Notes: a model not told the origin generated them from the letters alone. Numbered from the stretch's first letter, positions 32,410 through 42,467 are shown. The stretch: 64,000 nt of DNA from CAJGCS01 sp045589955 (GCA_045589955.1 JAZNQD010000009.1:124001-188000); one strand, 5' to 3'. A program made the numbers and translations.

Positions 32410-32865
32410 ATGGCTATTTATGGTTTGCAAACAGATTTTATGAATCAATTATTACGAGCATATTTTGGTTTTGAAGTACCAGATGGCGTACAACGTGAAA
32501 TTTATGTTGGTTTAGGTTTAACACAACAAGGCGCTGCTATCAATACTGAAAATTTTGATGAAGTATTTGCTGGTAGACCTTTGGGTAATTATAAAAGAGC
32601 ACGTGCTGTATTTAATCGTGCTATTAATAACGTAATTGTTAATGAAAATGAAATTGTATTTAATACAGCCGAAGAAGATTGGACAGATCAAAATCATAAA
32701 ATAGAAATGCTTGGTTTATTCGATACTTTAGATTATGAAAACGAATTACATGAGTTAGTAAAGCCTTTAGTTGTATTACGCTTACCTAGATATGAAACTG
32801 TATTAAAAGGTGAAACTCTTCTTTTGTCGCCAGGTGCTATTGAATTGAGTTTAACTGATTTATAG
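32410..32865 (+). CDS. Putative small virion protein, paralogue 1
   Basis: A 151-residue protein with REIYVGLGLT near residue 28, YKRARAVFNRAI and a closing ETVLKGETLLLSPGAIELSL. This layout (IYVGL, Y-x-R, hydrophobic F, W-T, a terminal strand pair) is shared with the next gene and is seen in small phage head or tail decoration proteins. The exact family is not recognised. Confidence 0.68.
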   Translation: MAIYGLQTDFMNQLLRAYFGFEVPDGVQREIYVGLGLTQQGAAINTENFDEVFAGRPLGNYKRARAVFNRAINNVIVNENEIVFNTAEEDWTDQNHKIEMLGLFDTLDYENELHELVKPLVVLRLPRYETVLKGETLLLSPGAIELSLTDL

Positions 32866-32875
32866 GAATAAAAGA

Positions 32876-33376
32876 ATGACACGTTTTATGTTATCACCTA
32901 CTTTTATTGATACCATTTTAGATAATAGCTTTGGTATACCTAGTAGAAATTTTCAATCTACTGAAATTTATGTTGGTTTAGGTATTGAATTCGATGAAGA
33001 AAAGTTTGAATTCACTAAAGAGCCTGTAAGTAAAGGTTATACGATAGTTTCGAATCCAGTTACATTTAATGAGCCAGTCAACGGGATTTTGAGAAACGCT
33101 GAAGCTATTGAGTGGGATAAAGCTACTCAAGATTGGACAACTGGTGATGAAAAAATAAAATATATTGGTTTATACTATCGTTTATATAATGAGAATTCGA
33201 GTGGAGCAAGTGGAAGTTATACTGAAACTGAAGAAACTTCTTTGGATGATACCGCTCCAGAATATAATTATGAATTACTCGCTGTTTTACCATTAGTTCC
33301 AAGTGAAACAGTATTAATGAATGAAAAAATGGTTTTGAATGCAAATGCTATTCAAATTCGTTTAGCTAATAGATAG
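32876..33376 (+). CDS. Putative small virion protein, paralogue 2
   Basis: A 166-residue protein with TEIYVGLGIE, a DWTTGDEKIKYIGLY segment and a closing SETVLMNEKMVLNANAIQIRL that line up with the previous gene product. It adds an acidic, Ser/Thr-rich loop near residues 105-120 (SSGASGSYTETEETSLDD). The tandem duplication suggests subunits of one ring or two related positions in the virion. Confidence 0.68.
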   Translation: MTRFMLSPTFIDTILDNSFGIPSRNFQSTEIYVGLGIEFDEEKFEFTKEPVSKGYTIVSNPVTFNEPVNGILRNAEAIEWDKATQDWTTGDEKIKYIGLYYRLYNENSSGASGSYTETEETSLDDTAPEYNYELLAVLPLVPSETVLMNEKMVLNANAIQIRLANR

Positions 33377-33387
33377 GAGTTAATTTA

Positions 33388-33573
33388 ATGACTGAAAAGA
33401 CTAGATTAATCATCGCTGAATCTACTAAAGATTTTGTAGAAAAAGAATTGGATGAAAATTTAGAAGAATTAAGCGAAGAAGAAATTATCAGTAGATTAAA
33501 ACAATCTAAATTTGTTACAACAAAAGTTGAATCAACTGGTGAAATTAAAATTCGTCGTGTATTGAATGGATAA
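33388..33573 (+). CDS. Small acidic protein
   Basis: A 61-residue protein with a TAGGAG ribosome site. Helical and acidic in the middle, with a basic end (STGEIKIRRVLNG). The family is unknown. Position in the structural operon is the only clue. Confidence 0.65.
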   Translation: MTEKTRLIIAESTKDFVEKELDENLEELSEEEIISRLKQSKFVTTKVESTGEIKIRRVLNG

Positions 33574-33579
33574 CGCATA

Positions 33580-34050
33580 ATGTCTACTAATCTTGAACCT
33601 TTAGAAAATATAATTGGTACGCGTTGTATTTCATATTATGCTAGCGACAAGTCTGCTTTAGATGGTAAGCATAGTTATGAATTTTGGACACGCAGTAAAT
33701 TAACTCGTATCGTATGTAATAAACCTTTTGGACGCGGTGATACACTTCAAATTGATGATGTAAAAGAAACCTCCAGTGGTATATTGATTGAAACCACTTT
33801 AATTAATGAATGGGAGCAAGGCTATCCTGTATTAAATTTTATTAGTGGTCGTCTTATTTATAATAAATGGGCAGATTTTGAGTGTACACCGACAGAAGGC
33901 ATCCAAATTGTTAAGCAGATTGAACAAATTTTAGCAGATAATTATTCTATAGGCTTTGTTATATTAGCGTATAAATCTGGTAAAATCTCTTGTGTCGATA
34001 AAGTTACAAATAATAAATTCGATATACATATTCGTTTAGATTGGGAATAA
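33580..34050 (+). CDS. Hypothetical protein upstream of portal
   Basis: A 156-residue protein with mixed alpha/beta character (FGRGDTLQIDDVKETSSGILIETTL), not recognised. It lies between structural genes, six bases after the preceding stop and 13 before the portal ATG. It may be a head-completion or tail-terminator protein, from position only. Confidence 0.6.
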   Translation: MSTNLEPLENIIGTRCISYYASDKSALDGKHSYEFWTRSKLTRIVCNKPFGRGDTLQIDDVKETSSGILIETTLINEWEQGYPVLNFISGRLIYNKWADFECTPTEGIQIVKQIEQILADNYSIGFVILAYKSGKISCVDKVTNNKFDIHIRLDWE

Positions 34051-34063
34051 ATAGGGAAATATC

Positions 34064-35860
34064 ATGGATAGAGAAACACGTTTATTTAAGAGTTTGGCAA
34101 AACGTATTGTTGAAAATTCTTATCATGACAGAGAAAATAATACTTTGTTTGTTACTAACCCAGGTATTTCATTCGACGTATTAAAAGGTTTAGCCAAAAA
34201 GCATAATTTTACAGTAGGTCAAACAAATACTGGAGAATATGTCAGTATTCCATTGGCATATAAACACAGTGCATTAGATGGTGATGACTTTAGTATTTAT
34301 GATGATTTCATGAGTACGTATACCTACTATAATAAAAATTATAATACATTATTATCTGCTTATCAAACGTTTGATTTAATGCAAGAAAATTTATCTGAAG
34401 TTGATTTAATTTTAGATACATATGTAGGTGAAGTTTTGAGTCAAGGTTTTATTGAAAATCCACTCGAAATAAAAATATCAAACACTAAAGCTCAAAGCTT
34501 AATTGAAAAAGTATTTTATAAGAATAAAATTTATCAGAAATTACCGAATATTACCAAATCTATTGCTAAATATGGTAATTTTGGTATGACTTTATCTTAT
34601 CCATATTTAGAGAGTTGGATGACAGAAGATGGTGAAGTCGATTTATCACAAATCGATATCTTAGAAGATTTAGTAATCAATTTTATTAATCCTAAGAATT
34701 TTGAAATTAATTGTGATGAATATATGAATCCTATTAATTATAAAACTACTACACCGAATGTATATGTAAATCAAACGGCACAATCTAGAGAAATTTATAA
34801 GTTATGGCAACCATGGCAATTTGTACATTTCTTGATTCCAGATGAAATTACTGAACCATATGGTAAATCTATGCTTTGGTCAATGCGTTCTGCTTTTGAT
34901 CAGTTGACTACTTTAGAAGCATTATTAGGTATTTCACGTGCTTCTAAGATTCAAAGATTAGTCTTTTATGTACCAATGCCAAACGGAATAAATTTGGTAG
35001 ATTCTTACGGTTATTTACAAGAATTCCGTGCACAATACTTAAACTCTGTATTTACCGACCAAGGTAGTGCAAAAGCTGGACGTAAGATGCCGGGTGCTAT
35101 GTCAATTTTAACTTTACCTATGTCACATGATGGTAAAAAAGTTGAAGTAGACCATATCGAATCTAATATTGATTTAAGTTCGGTTGAAGACGTAGAATAT
35201 TTCTTAGATAAAATTTTAAGAAATTCTAGTTTGCCAAAAGGTTATTTAGTAGGTGAAGATGTTATTACAACTGCTCAAACCTTAGAGGCACAAGACCTTA
35301 AATTACGTCGTACATTAATTCCATTAAAACGTGCTTTGTTAACAGGTATTATGAATCTTGTTGAAAATGTATTGACACATGCTGGTTTTGATGTATCTAA
35401 ATTAGAAGTTGAAGTTAATTTAAACGAACCTATTCAAATTCCGGCTGATGTGATTAGTAAGTATAATGACATTGGAGAATTACTTGGTGCGTTTTCTCAA
35501 ATTAATCCAAATATGCCGGATATAAACAAGTTCCAATTTTTAGTAAAGATGGGTATGCCTGTTGATATAGCATCTTTGGTAATTTCTAAGGTAAGTATCA
35601 ACGCAATGGATACAACTGATGATTTGGCTAAGTTTTTATTGGGACAAAAATTGAAAAATGGTAACACTCAAATTGAAAACCCAGAATTAGAAGAAACTGT
35701 AAAATATTCATTAAATTCAAAACAGTTTTTAAAAGAACATTATAACTTGAGTACAAATCTAAAGAATTTCCATGATACAATGCGCACTAGTTTAGATAGG
35801 TCTTTGAAAGAAAGCTTGTTAAAGAGTGAACGTAAAGTTTTAACTGAAGATGCAGAATAA
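34064..35860 (+). CDS. Portal protein
   Basis: A 598-residue protein of T4 gp20-like size. Portal features are visible: WQFVHFLIPDEITEPYGKS (about 249-267), MRSAFDQLTTLEALLGISRASKIQRLVFYVP for the stem helices, and SSVEDVEYFLDKILRNSSLPKGYL, the conserved segment in which T4-like portals carry a similar V-E-D-(V/I)-x-Y/F-F motif. Twelve copies would form the DNA entry ring and docking site for terminase and neck. It ends in KVLTEDAE, which contains an LTE sequence like a prohead-protease site. Confidence 0.88.
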   Translation: MDRETRLFKSLAKRIVENSYHDRENNTLFVTNPGISFDVLKGLAKKHNFTVGQTNTGEYVSIPLAYKHSALDGDDFSIYDDFMSTYTYYNKNYNTLLSAYQTFDLMQENLSEVDLILDTYVGEVLSQGFIENPLEIKISNTKAQSLIEKVFYKNKIYQKLPNITKSIAKYGNFGMTLSYPYLESWMTEDGEVDLSQIDILEDLVINFINPKNFEINCDEYMNPINYKTTTPNVYVNQTAQSREIYKLWQPWQFVHFLIPDEITEPYGKSMLWSMRSAFDQLTTLEALLGISRASKIQRLVFYVPMPNGINLVDSYGYLQEFRAQYLNSVFTDQGSAKAGRKMPGAMSILTLPMSHDGKKVEVDHIESNIDLSSVEDVEYFLDKILRNSSLPKGYLVGEDVITTAQTLEAQDLKLRRTLIPLKRALLTGIMNLVENVLTHAGFDVSKLEVEVNLNEPIQIPADVISKYNDIGELLGAFSQINPNMPDINKFQFLVKMGMPVDIASLVISKVSINAMDTTDDLAKFLLGQKLKNGNTQIENPELEETVKYSLNSKQFLKEHYNLSTNLKNFHDTMRTSLDRSLKESLLKSERKVLTEDAE

Positions 35861-36191
35861 AGTATTAATATCAGGAATATTTGTTGTTGAAAAGAAATGG
35901 GGCCTTGTTTGGTTAAATAATAAGGTTGAGAATAAAAGTGAGAATTTAAACTATTTTAAATTTGAAACTCTTCTCCATCAAAGCTTCGATGAATCTACTA
36001 TAAAGAAAATATTAGAAGCGATTAATTGTGAAAAGAAATTATTAATTGATTTTGATAATTCGTTTGTAAAAGTAATTAAAGAACCAGAAGTTAAATTTGA
36101 AGATTGTTTTTCTAAATATTTTAATACGCAATATGTGGAAGAATGGTTAGAAAACGGTGAGCATATTGAATCTGATTTATACAATTTATAA
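35850..36191 (+). CDS. Small hypothetical protein overlapping the portal end
   Basis: A 113-residue protein whose ATG lies 11 bases inside the portal gene, implying translational coupling. It is Lys/Glu-rich with a beta-hairpin-like start (VLISGIFVVEKKWGLVWLNN). T4 gp67/gp68-sized head proteins lie next to the portal gene in T4-like phages, but I cannot show homology. Confidence 0.62.
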   Translation: MQNKVLISGIFVVEKKWGLVWLNNKVENKSENLNYFKFETLLHQSFDESTIKKILEAINCEKKLLIDFDNSFVKVIKEPEVKFEDCFSKYFNTQYVEEWLENGEHIESDLYNL

Positions 36192-36210
36192 TAATGGAGT
36201 CTAATTTATA

Positions 36211-36570
36211 ATGAAGCATCTAAATATATTTGGTGATGATAGAAAAATACCCAAGTTATCAATAAATGTACGAATTAAAGTAAAAACGAATACTGCCGAA
36301 GAGAATAAAGCTTGGAATACTGTATTTGGGTATATTATGAAAAAACCTCGTACTAAATTAGAGTTTTTAACAGTAAGTACGATAAGAAGTTTAACCTTAG
36401 ATAAAATTACACTAGAAGCGATTAAAAAGAATATATCAGAAGAAGATTATATCCAGTTACAGAAAGTAGAAAATGTATTTAATAATAACCTAACAGATGA
36501 TATAAAAGCCTTCATTTTGGCAATTCTAAAGATACCAGTTAATGTATTAGAAAACATATGTAAAGCTTAG
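36211..36570 (+). CDS. Small basic helical protein
   Basis: A 119-residue protein, basic at the start and mostly helical, followed by a terminator. It has a TGGAG ribosome site. The family is not recognised. It ends the transcription unit that holds the portal. Confidence 0.62.
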   Translation: MKHLNIFGDDRKIPKLSINVRIKVKTNTAEENKAWNTVFGYIMKKPRTKLEFLTVSTIRSLTLDKITLEAIKKNISEEDYIQLQKVENVFNNNLTDDIKAFILAILKIPVNVLENICKA

Positions 36571-36579
36571 TTTTAAGAG

Positions 36580-36612
36580 TCTCCTTTTGAATCATTACAA
36601 AAGGAGATTTCT
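36580..36612 (+). terminator. Rho-independent terminator after the portal unit
   Basis: A 10-base stem, TCTCCTTTTG (36580-36589) against CAAAAGGAGA (36598-36607), with an 8-base loop followed by TTT. Confidence 0.75.
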
Positions 36613-36627
36613 CATTTATAGATTAAA

Positions 36628-36640
36628 GTTCTAATAATAA
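36628..36640 (+). promoter_or_regulatory. Candidate phage promoter (GTTCTAATAATAA)
   Basis: AAGTTCTAATAATAAAAG stands 36 bases before the ATG of the next unit, directly after a terminator, the same layout as after groEL. Confidence 0.55.
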
Positions 36641-36663
36641 AAGTATATAATTGGAAGATAAAT

Positions 36664-39147
36664 ATGTCAATCAAAGATTTGCTGTTTGAATACTCTGGTG
36701 ATTCAGATTTTGAGTCATATACTGGTATTGTTTTAGATAAAGAAAATAACGCTTTTAAAGTAATTAAAGGCATGTTTCGTGATAAAAAAGATTTTTACGA
36801 AAAAATGCATAAGCAAGGTTATATTTTAAGAAAATGCTTTGAGACAGATATCTTTGAATGGATTGAAAGAAATGCTGAAGATGATTTAACTACATATTTG
36901 ATGTTCAGTACAGCATTTTCTAAATGGAGAGGTAATAACGTGTTATCTGATTATTATGTAAAGCTTTTGAATGATATTCCTCATCTTAACCGTGAAACTC
37001 AAAAAGGTAATCCTAAAAGTAAAGGCAAAGAGAAAGGTGGTTGGAATGAATCTGTTTTAGAAGATGGTCCAATCAAAGAAGCTTTTGATACAGAAGCCTT
37101 AGCTAATAGAGCAGCAGTATATAGAAGTTTACCTAATGTGGATAAACATACTATTAGTATTTATCCTGTAGGATATAGTGGTGAAATTATTAAGTCTGCT
37201 AAAGCTAAACCTATTGTTTTGGATGCTTGGTATCCTTTTGATGCTGAAGGTAAAGATAAATTTAAAGATCCGTTGTTTTTACGTCAATTATATGTACAAT
37301 TAAATCAACCAAACTATGCTTCTCAAAAATTTCCGTCTTTTGCATTTATTGTAGATGGTAATTACTCAGATCCTACTTATATGACATATCGTGATATTTC
37401 CAGTGCATATAATACTATTACAAAAAATCCAAATTGGAAGCTGGCTGATAAAAACACTGCTATTAATCAATTAAATAAAAAAATAAAAGATATTAATACA
37501 AAGTTAAATCCAGACTCAAAAGAATACAATGCTTTATCACAAGATGAAAAAGATCAATTATTCTTTGATAGAGATACTTTAAAACAACAGAGAGCTAGTG
37601 TTGGAAGAGATGCTGTAGATAATACAAAATACACTAAGCAAGAAATAGAAACTTTGAAAGATTTGCGTGACAATTTACGTAGATATCAGTCAAATCCAGG
37701 TGATGAAGATTTAGCAAAATTTATTCAAGACGAAATTGATAATATTAAAGACACTGCTCGTAAGCGTACTGCTATTATGAGTCCAGCTAAAACAACTAAA
37801 CGTCAAGCTTTGGATAGATATGATGATTTAACACACGGTTTAGCTGTTAATGCAAATCCAGTTCCTTCTAATCCTATACACGGCGGTGATTCGGAAGGTA
37901 CGTTTTTAAAGCGTTTCGATAAAAAAAGATCAGATGCTGAAAAATTAAAGTTGTTGCGCCAAAAATTTGATTTAAATGAACCAGTAAAAATTAAACGTAC
38001 TGATAATTTTGTTTTACCAAAAGACATGGCAACTAAAGCAGACGAATTATCTAAACAAAATACAAAAGATTTCTTCAAGGGTATTCAACCACTTAAAAAC
38101 CAAGAACCTGCTGCATATGATGTTGTTAATACTTTGACTAAAACAAAACAATATACACATGGCAATATTAGCGATAAAGATATGGATTCTTTGGTTTTGG
38201 ATATCTTTAAAACATATACTAAGGACCAAAATACCGATGCTCAAACTGTACGTAAGTATTTTATTGAAAATCCAAAAGTATATATGAAAGAATTAGATAA
38301 GCGTTTGGCAAGATTTGATAAAGGTGAGAGATTTGGTAAAGAAGCTCCACAAGAAGAATCTGCTCCGGTAAACGCTGGTGTTAATGTTTTATATGCTGAC
38401 GAAATTGCACAAGGTAAAACTCCTTTTAGAGGAGCATTGCCTTTGGGTGGTACAATTACAGAAGATTATACTCATTCTGAATTAAATACTAACTTGTTTG
38501 ATGGTGATAAACTCAAACCGGAAGTACGTGCGGCTTTGCTAGAAATTGCTAATAAGTTTGAAGAGTCTTTAGAATTACCAATAAAACCGGTTGATATATA
38601 CTTTACTGGAAGTTGTGCAAATTATAATTACAATGATAAAAGTGATATTGATTTACATTTAGTATATGATTTTGAAAAAGTAGGCTTACATGCTGAAATT
38701 GTTGCTAATTATATGAAAGCTTCTAAAAAAATATTTAATAAAAACTATGATATTACAATAAAAGGAATTCCGGTTGAAGTTGGTTGTGAAAATACTGCTG
38801 AGCCTGTTGTTGCTACCGCTGTATATTCAATTTTAAATAATAAATGGATAAAAAAACCAGAAGATGCTAATAAAGAATATCCTGGCGTAGATTTACCGAT
38901 ATATAATGAATTAACTTTACAAATAGAAGATGCGATTGAAAGTCAAGATTCTTCAGTTATTGGTAATTTGTGGAAAATGCTTGGTAAGTTACGTAAAGAT
39001 AGTTTAGCACAAGAAGGTGAATTTGGTGTAGGTAATGCTATTTTCAAAAAGTTACGTAACATGGAATATTTAAATCGTTTAAAAGATGCTTATTATGCTT
39101 CAGCTAGTAAGGAATTATCGCTAGAAGCTTTGGAGGATATTATATAA
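36664..39147 (+). CDS. Large protein with C-terminal nucleotidyltransferase motif
   Basis: An 827-residue protein. Most of it is charged and low in recognised motifs, with a coiled-coil-like stretch near 258-375. The C-terminal part has the polymerase-beta-type nucleotidyltransferase signature: Gly649-Ser650, then SDID (660-663) with Asp661 and Asp663, and a third acidic residue, Glu705, in IPVEVG. Such domains move nucleotides onto RNA, proteins or small molecules. Position in the head gene region and a GTITEDYT site just before the domain suggest it may be packed in the prohead and cleaved there, delivering an enzyme. That part is inference. Confidence 0.75.
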   Translation: MSIKDLLFEYSGDSDFESYTGIVLDKENNAFKVIKGMFRDKKDFYEKMHKQGYILRKCFETDIFEWIERNAEDDLTTYLMFSTAFSKWRGNNVLSDYYVKLLNDIPHLNRETQKGNPKSKGKEKGGWNESVLEDGPIKEAFDTEALANRAAVYRSLPNVDKHTISIYPVGYSGEIIKSAKAKPIVLDAWYPFDAEGKDKFKDPLFLRQLYVQLNQPNYASQKFPSFAFIVDGNYSDPTYMTYRDISSAYNTITKNPNWKLADKNTAINQLNKKIKDINTKLNPDSKEYNALSQDEKDQLFFDRDTLKQQRASVGRDAVDNTKYTKQEIETLKDLRDNLRRYQSNPGDEDLAKFIQDEIDNIKDTARKRTAIMSPAKTTKRQALDRYDDLTHGLAVNANPVPSNPIHGGDSEGTFLKRFDKKRSDAEKLKLLRQKFDLNEPVKIKRTDNFVLPKDMATKADELSKQNTKDFFKGIQPLKNQEPAAYDVVNTLTKTKQYTHGNISDKDMDSLVLDIFKTYTKDQNTDAQTVRKYFIENPKVYMKELDKRLARFDKGERFGKEAPQEESAPVNAGVNVLYADEIAQGKTPFRGALPLGGTITEDYTHSELNTNLFDGDKLKPEVRAALLEIANKFEESLELPIKPVDIYFTGSCANYNYNDKSDIDLHLVYDFEKVGLHAEIVANYMKASKKIFNKNYDITIKGIPVEVGCENTAEPVVATAVYSILNNKWIKKPEDANKEYPGVDLPIYNELTLQIEDAIESQDSSVIGNLWKMLGKLRKDSLAQEGEFGVGNAIFKKLRNMEYLNRLKDAYYASASKELSLEALEDII

Positions 39148-40736
39148 TGGTTAATGCTAAAGAAGCTGATTTAAATTCTAAGATAAGTGTAGTGGCAAAT
39201 ATTCCTTCTAATCTATTTAATTTGTCTCAAGATGAATTTGTAGATGGGTTGATTAAGCATTGTAATAATAGTGAAGATACCGCATTAAAAACTATAAAAG
39301 ATTGTTTAGCATCTATTAAAGATGGTTATAATGATAAAGCTAAATATTTAAGTGACGCAAAGAATAAGTTAGAAAAAATGATTGAGGCAAAAAATATGAC
39401 ATTTCGTGACAAGTGTGCTAAATTGATTAAAGAGTATAAACTTGAAGAGCGTGAATTACCTAGAGCTAAATCATTAACTGCCCCTGGTGAATATTTTCCA
39501 GATAAAAATAGTGCCGTAGATGAAGAGATATATCAATTAATAACTAATAATATTCACCCTAATGTATTATATTCAAGACGTTATTGGCGCTATGAAGATA
39601 AAAATGGCAATCGTTATGTTTTCCAATTACAAGGCATAGATAAAAAAGAATTAAATAAAGATGGAAAAGCCAATGTAAAGGTCGTAACAAAAGAAGTTGG
39701 CGAAACAGAGAATGGTAGACAATTTATTACTGATGGTCAAGTATTTAATATGCCAGCTTCTCGTTTTGTTGAAATAATTAAGTCACCTATAAATAAAGAT
39801 ATATATTCACATGTTATGAAAGGTGAATCTGAAGATAATTCTGATTGGATGATTGATTATACTGCTGCCAAAACAAATATGAAAAACGATTTTAATAACT
39901 GGTATGATGCAAATAAAGAAGCATATGATTTAGACACATATAATCGTTTTGACGTTATGAAAGTTTACCAATTAACGAGAAAAGGTTTTACTATTCCACA
40001 AGCTTTTCGTAGAACAACTGTAAGAGCAAACGAGTCTGTATTAGATGAAGCAGAAAAATTACCAATGAATAAAGATGCTAAAACTGTACAAGAGGTTTTA
40101 AGTAATTTTGGTATTGATGATAGATTTATGACTATGCCTTTTACTGTTAAAGATACTACAAATATGCGTGATGAAGATAAAGAACCTGACAGACATTTTG
40201 TTATTGTTGGTACGCAAGAAGATTTGAGTAAACCTGTTGAATCTATGTTTATAAAAGATTACGATAAGGGCGGTCGTGCTATTGAAATATCTATGAATGA
40301 ATTATTAGAAATTTTAGATAGACCAGAAAACACTAATCCTAAAATTAATTTGTGGGACCGTGCTTCTACTATTCGTAAACAAAATATGCCATTAAGTGTA
40401 GGTAAAGACGGTAAATTTCACGAATTAACTAAAGATGAAATATTAGCTGCTTTAGAATTAGTACAAAATGATGAACGTTTTAAAGATATCGATTTAAAAG
40501 CTGCATATTTAGAGCCTCAAAGCTATGAGCGTAGAAATGCAATCGTTGGAATGGCATTAAAAGCGGTTGATCCAGATTATTTGGTCAAAGCTATCAGAAC
40601 AACAAATGGATTTAATGGAATTTCATATCAAATCTTTATACCTAATTGGGATAATCCTAAGACTAAACCTTCTACATCTGGGTATAAATTTATGAATCCA
40701 TATCAACAAATTAAAAAAGATTGGTTTAATGCATAA
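39147..40736 (+). CDS. Hypothetical large protein, co-operonic with the nucleotidyltransferase-motif protein
   Basis: A 529-residue, highly charged protein with a coiled-coil-like stretch near residues 50-110. It overlaps the preceding stop by one base. No domain is recognised. Its charge and composition resemble the other candidate prohead-internal proteins here. It contains ESVLDEAEKL near residue 292, recalling ESVLEDGP in the preceding protein. Confidence 0.65.
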   Translation: MVNAKEADLNSKISVVANIPSNLFNLSQDEFVDGLIKHCNNSEDTALKTIKDCLASIKDGYNDKAKYLSDAKNKLEKMIEAKNMTFRDKCAKLIKEYKLEERELPRAKSLTAPGEYFPDKNSAVDEEIYQLITNNIHPNVLYSRRYWRYEDKNGNRYVFQLQGIDKKELNKDGKANVKVVTKEVGETENGRQFITDGQVFNMPASRFVEIIKSPINKDIYSHVMKGESEDNSDWMIDYTAAKTNMKNDFNNWYDANKEAYDLDTYNRFDVMKVYQLTRKGFTIPQAFRRTTVRANESVLDEAEKLPMNKDAKTVQEVLSNFGIDDRFMTMPFTVKDTTNMRDEDKEPDRHFVIVGTQEDLSKPVESMFIKDYDKGGRAIEISMNELLEILDRPENTNPKINLWDRASTIRKQNMPLSVGKDGKFHELTKDEILAALELVQNDERFKDIDLKAAYLEPQSYERRNAIVGMALKAVDPDYLVKAIRTTNGFNGISYQIFIPNWDNPKTKPSTSGYKFMNPYQQIKKDWFNA

Positions 40737-40748
40737 GGATATATTATA

Positions 40749-41198
40749 ATGAGTAAATTTAGAGATTTGGTTGAAGCTAAGTTAAAAGAGTTCGGTTTAC
40801 CAAGTAGTTATGACTATTGGCGTACAACTGATCCTGCATACGAAAGACAAGGTCAATATGAAGACTGGTTAGAAAATCAAGATGTAGCTACTAAATACGC
40901 TGTTTATGTTCGTAATGAAGACCGTTATGGCAAAATGTTCGCTTGCTTAGATTTAAGTATACCTGAAGAACAAAACGATTGGGATGTTGTAAACGAATTG
41001 AATTCTGAATATAACGATGAATTAAAATGTTTATGGAATACCGAACAAGAAGCAGCTGTTGCAGCCCAAGAATATAAAAAATATCACCCAGAATCTGAAC
41101 CAAAAGTAGTAACAGTTTGGTCTAAAGATGAAGACGGTATTTATTACGATGATCTTGAAGATGTATATACTTATGAAGATTGGGAAAACGATAGATAA
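40749..41198 (+). CDS. Small acidic hypothetical protein
   Basis: A 149-residue acidic protein rich in Tyr, Trp, Asp and Glu, with a very acidic C-terminus (EDGIYYDDLEDVYTYEDWE). The family is not recognised. It lies 12 bases after the previous gene and 11 before the next. DNA mimicry is possible for so acidic a protein, but a structural role is equally likely from context. Confidence 0.62.
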   Translation: MSKFRDLVEAKLKEFGLPSSYDYWRTTDPAYERQGQYEDWLENQDVATKYAVYVRNEDRYGKMFACLDLSIPEEQNDWDVVNELNSEYNDELKCLWNTEQEAAVAAQEYKKYHPESEPKVVTVWSKDEDGIYYDDLEDVYTYEDWENDR

Positions 41199-41209
41199 GC
41201 GAGGAATAA

Positions 41210-42016
41210 ATGGCAAGTTTTAGTCCAATTAGAGATATAATAGATAAAGCGATTAACTTAGATTTGGCTAATCCTAATCTTGCTATATCTACAAAAGAGG
41301 CTTTATTAAAAGAAGATGCTATTACATTAGGAACTTTAGACTATTATCGTTCGTTTCCTTTACGCGTTGTTTATTGTACTACTTATAATTCAAGTGGCGG
41401 TGGTAAGACTAGCTTTGATTGGGCAGGTTTAGATACACCTATGCTTGATAATGGAGCCATGTATATTCCTTTTGAAAAATTTTTCACAGGTGGTACTCCT
41501 AAAGTTCCTCAATCTCAAATTAAAAACGCGTATTTTCTTGGTGTTATTCGCATTGAGCGTCCTTATTGGTCAAATTACTCGAATCCCTCTATGTGGGAAA
41601 AACAGATGTTCGGATTCCAAGTTAGTGGTTCTAATAGTTATAGTAACTATAACATTATGGATACTATTTTGAGCAATACTTTAGATGATTTATCTACTGG
41701 TCAACCTAGATGTTGGATTAACCGTATGGAAAATCGTGTTGAAGTACAAGCTCCTTGGGGTTTCGGTCAAATGGCACTAGATGCAGCTATTGGTTTTAAT
41801 AGTCCAGAATATGTAGAAATGTCTAAGGTTGATTGGTTATGTAAATTTATTTCGAAACGTTTTATTGAAGCTATTATTCAAGCACGTGACGGAGTAAGTT
41901 TTGATGCAGATTTCAATATTTCAACAGAGCATTTACAAAAGCGTCTTGAAAAACTGACAGAACAAGTTGAAAGCATACAAAATCATAGTGTATTGCATCA
42001 AGCACAGTGGTCATAA
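41210..42016 (+). CDS. Putative neck or head-tail connector protein
   Basis: A 268-residue protein with a globular aromatic-rich body (RIERPYWSNYSNPSMWEKQMFGF) and a C-terminal coiled coil (LQKRLEKLTEQVESIQNHS). It ends the unit before a strong terminator. Position between portal and prohead-protease genes and its size are compatible with a T4-like neck protein, but I see no diagnostic motif. Confidence 0.6.
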   Translation: MASFSPIRDIIDKAINLDLANPNLAISTKEALLKEDAITLGTLDYYRSFPLRVVYCTTYNSSGGGKTSFDWAGLDTPMLDNGAMYIPFEKFFTGGTPKVPQSQIKNAYFLGVIRIERPYWSNYSNPSMWEKQMFGFQVSGSNSYSNYNIMDTILSNTLDDLSTGQPRCWINRMENRVEVQAPWGFGQMALDAAIGFNSPEYVEMSKVDWLCKFISKRFIEAIIQARDGVSFDADFNISTEHLQKRLEKLTEQVESIQNHSVLHQAQWS

Positions 42017-42040
42017 AATTAGCTTTACTTTTAAAACAGA

Positions 42041-42070
42041 ACCTCATATATGTATAATATGAGGTTTTTT
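42041..42070 (+). terminator. Rho-independent terminator
   Basis: A 9-base stem, ACCTCATAT (42041-42049) against ATATGAGGT (42057-42065), with a 7-base loop and a run of six T. Confidence 0.88.
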
Positions 42071-42092
42071 ATTTATGGTATAAGAAGGTCGA

Positions 42093-42467
42093 ATGGTATC
42101 TAGTGGTGTTTTATTTAAAGAGAAAAATCGTTATTGGTTAAGTATTAATTTAGATAATACTCCAGTGGGTATATGTGCATTAGAGCGTGTTTATGATGTC
42201 TCTAAAGAATACGGTTTACCAAAAGGAAGTGTACTTGATAGCAGTGACGATATATGGGAAGTATTGGTAACGAGTAAGTCTTTTAAAGATTTACGTAAAG
42301 TAGATGAAGGATATAAATTGGCTAGAGTTCAAGGTCAATATATTTATGTAAAACCAAAGGAAATGCAAAATAAAGTTATAGTTGATTTTGCAAAGTGTCA
42401 TTCTTATAAACAAATAGTCAAATTTTATTTAAAATGGAAGTGGTACCTATCTTATAATACAGATTAA
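42093..42467 (+). CDS. Hypothetical protein
   Basis: A 124-residue basic protein with a beta-rich start (GVLFKEKNRYWLSINLDNTPVGIC) and a terminal helix (QIVKFYLKWKWYL). It has an AAGAAGG ribosome site and lies between a terminator and a promoter element, so it may be read through from upstream. The family is unknown. Confidence 0.6.
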   Translation: MVSSGVLFKEKNRYWLSINLDNTPVGICALERVYDVSKEYGLPKGSVLDSSDDIWEVLVTSKSFKDLRKVDEGYKLARVQGQYIYVKPKEMQNKVIVDFAKCHSYKQIVKFYLKWKWYLSYNTD

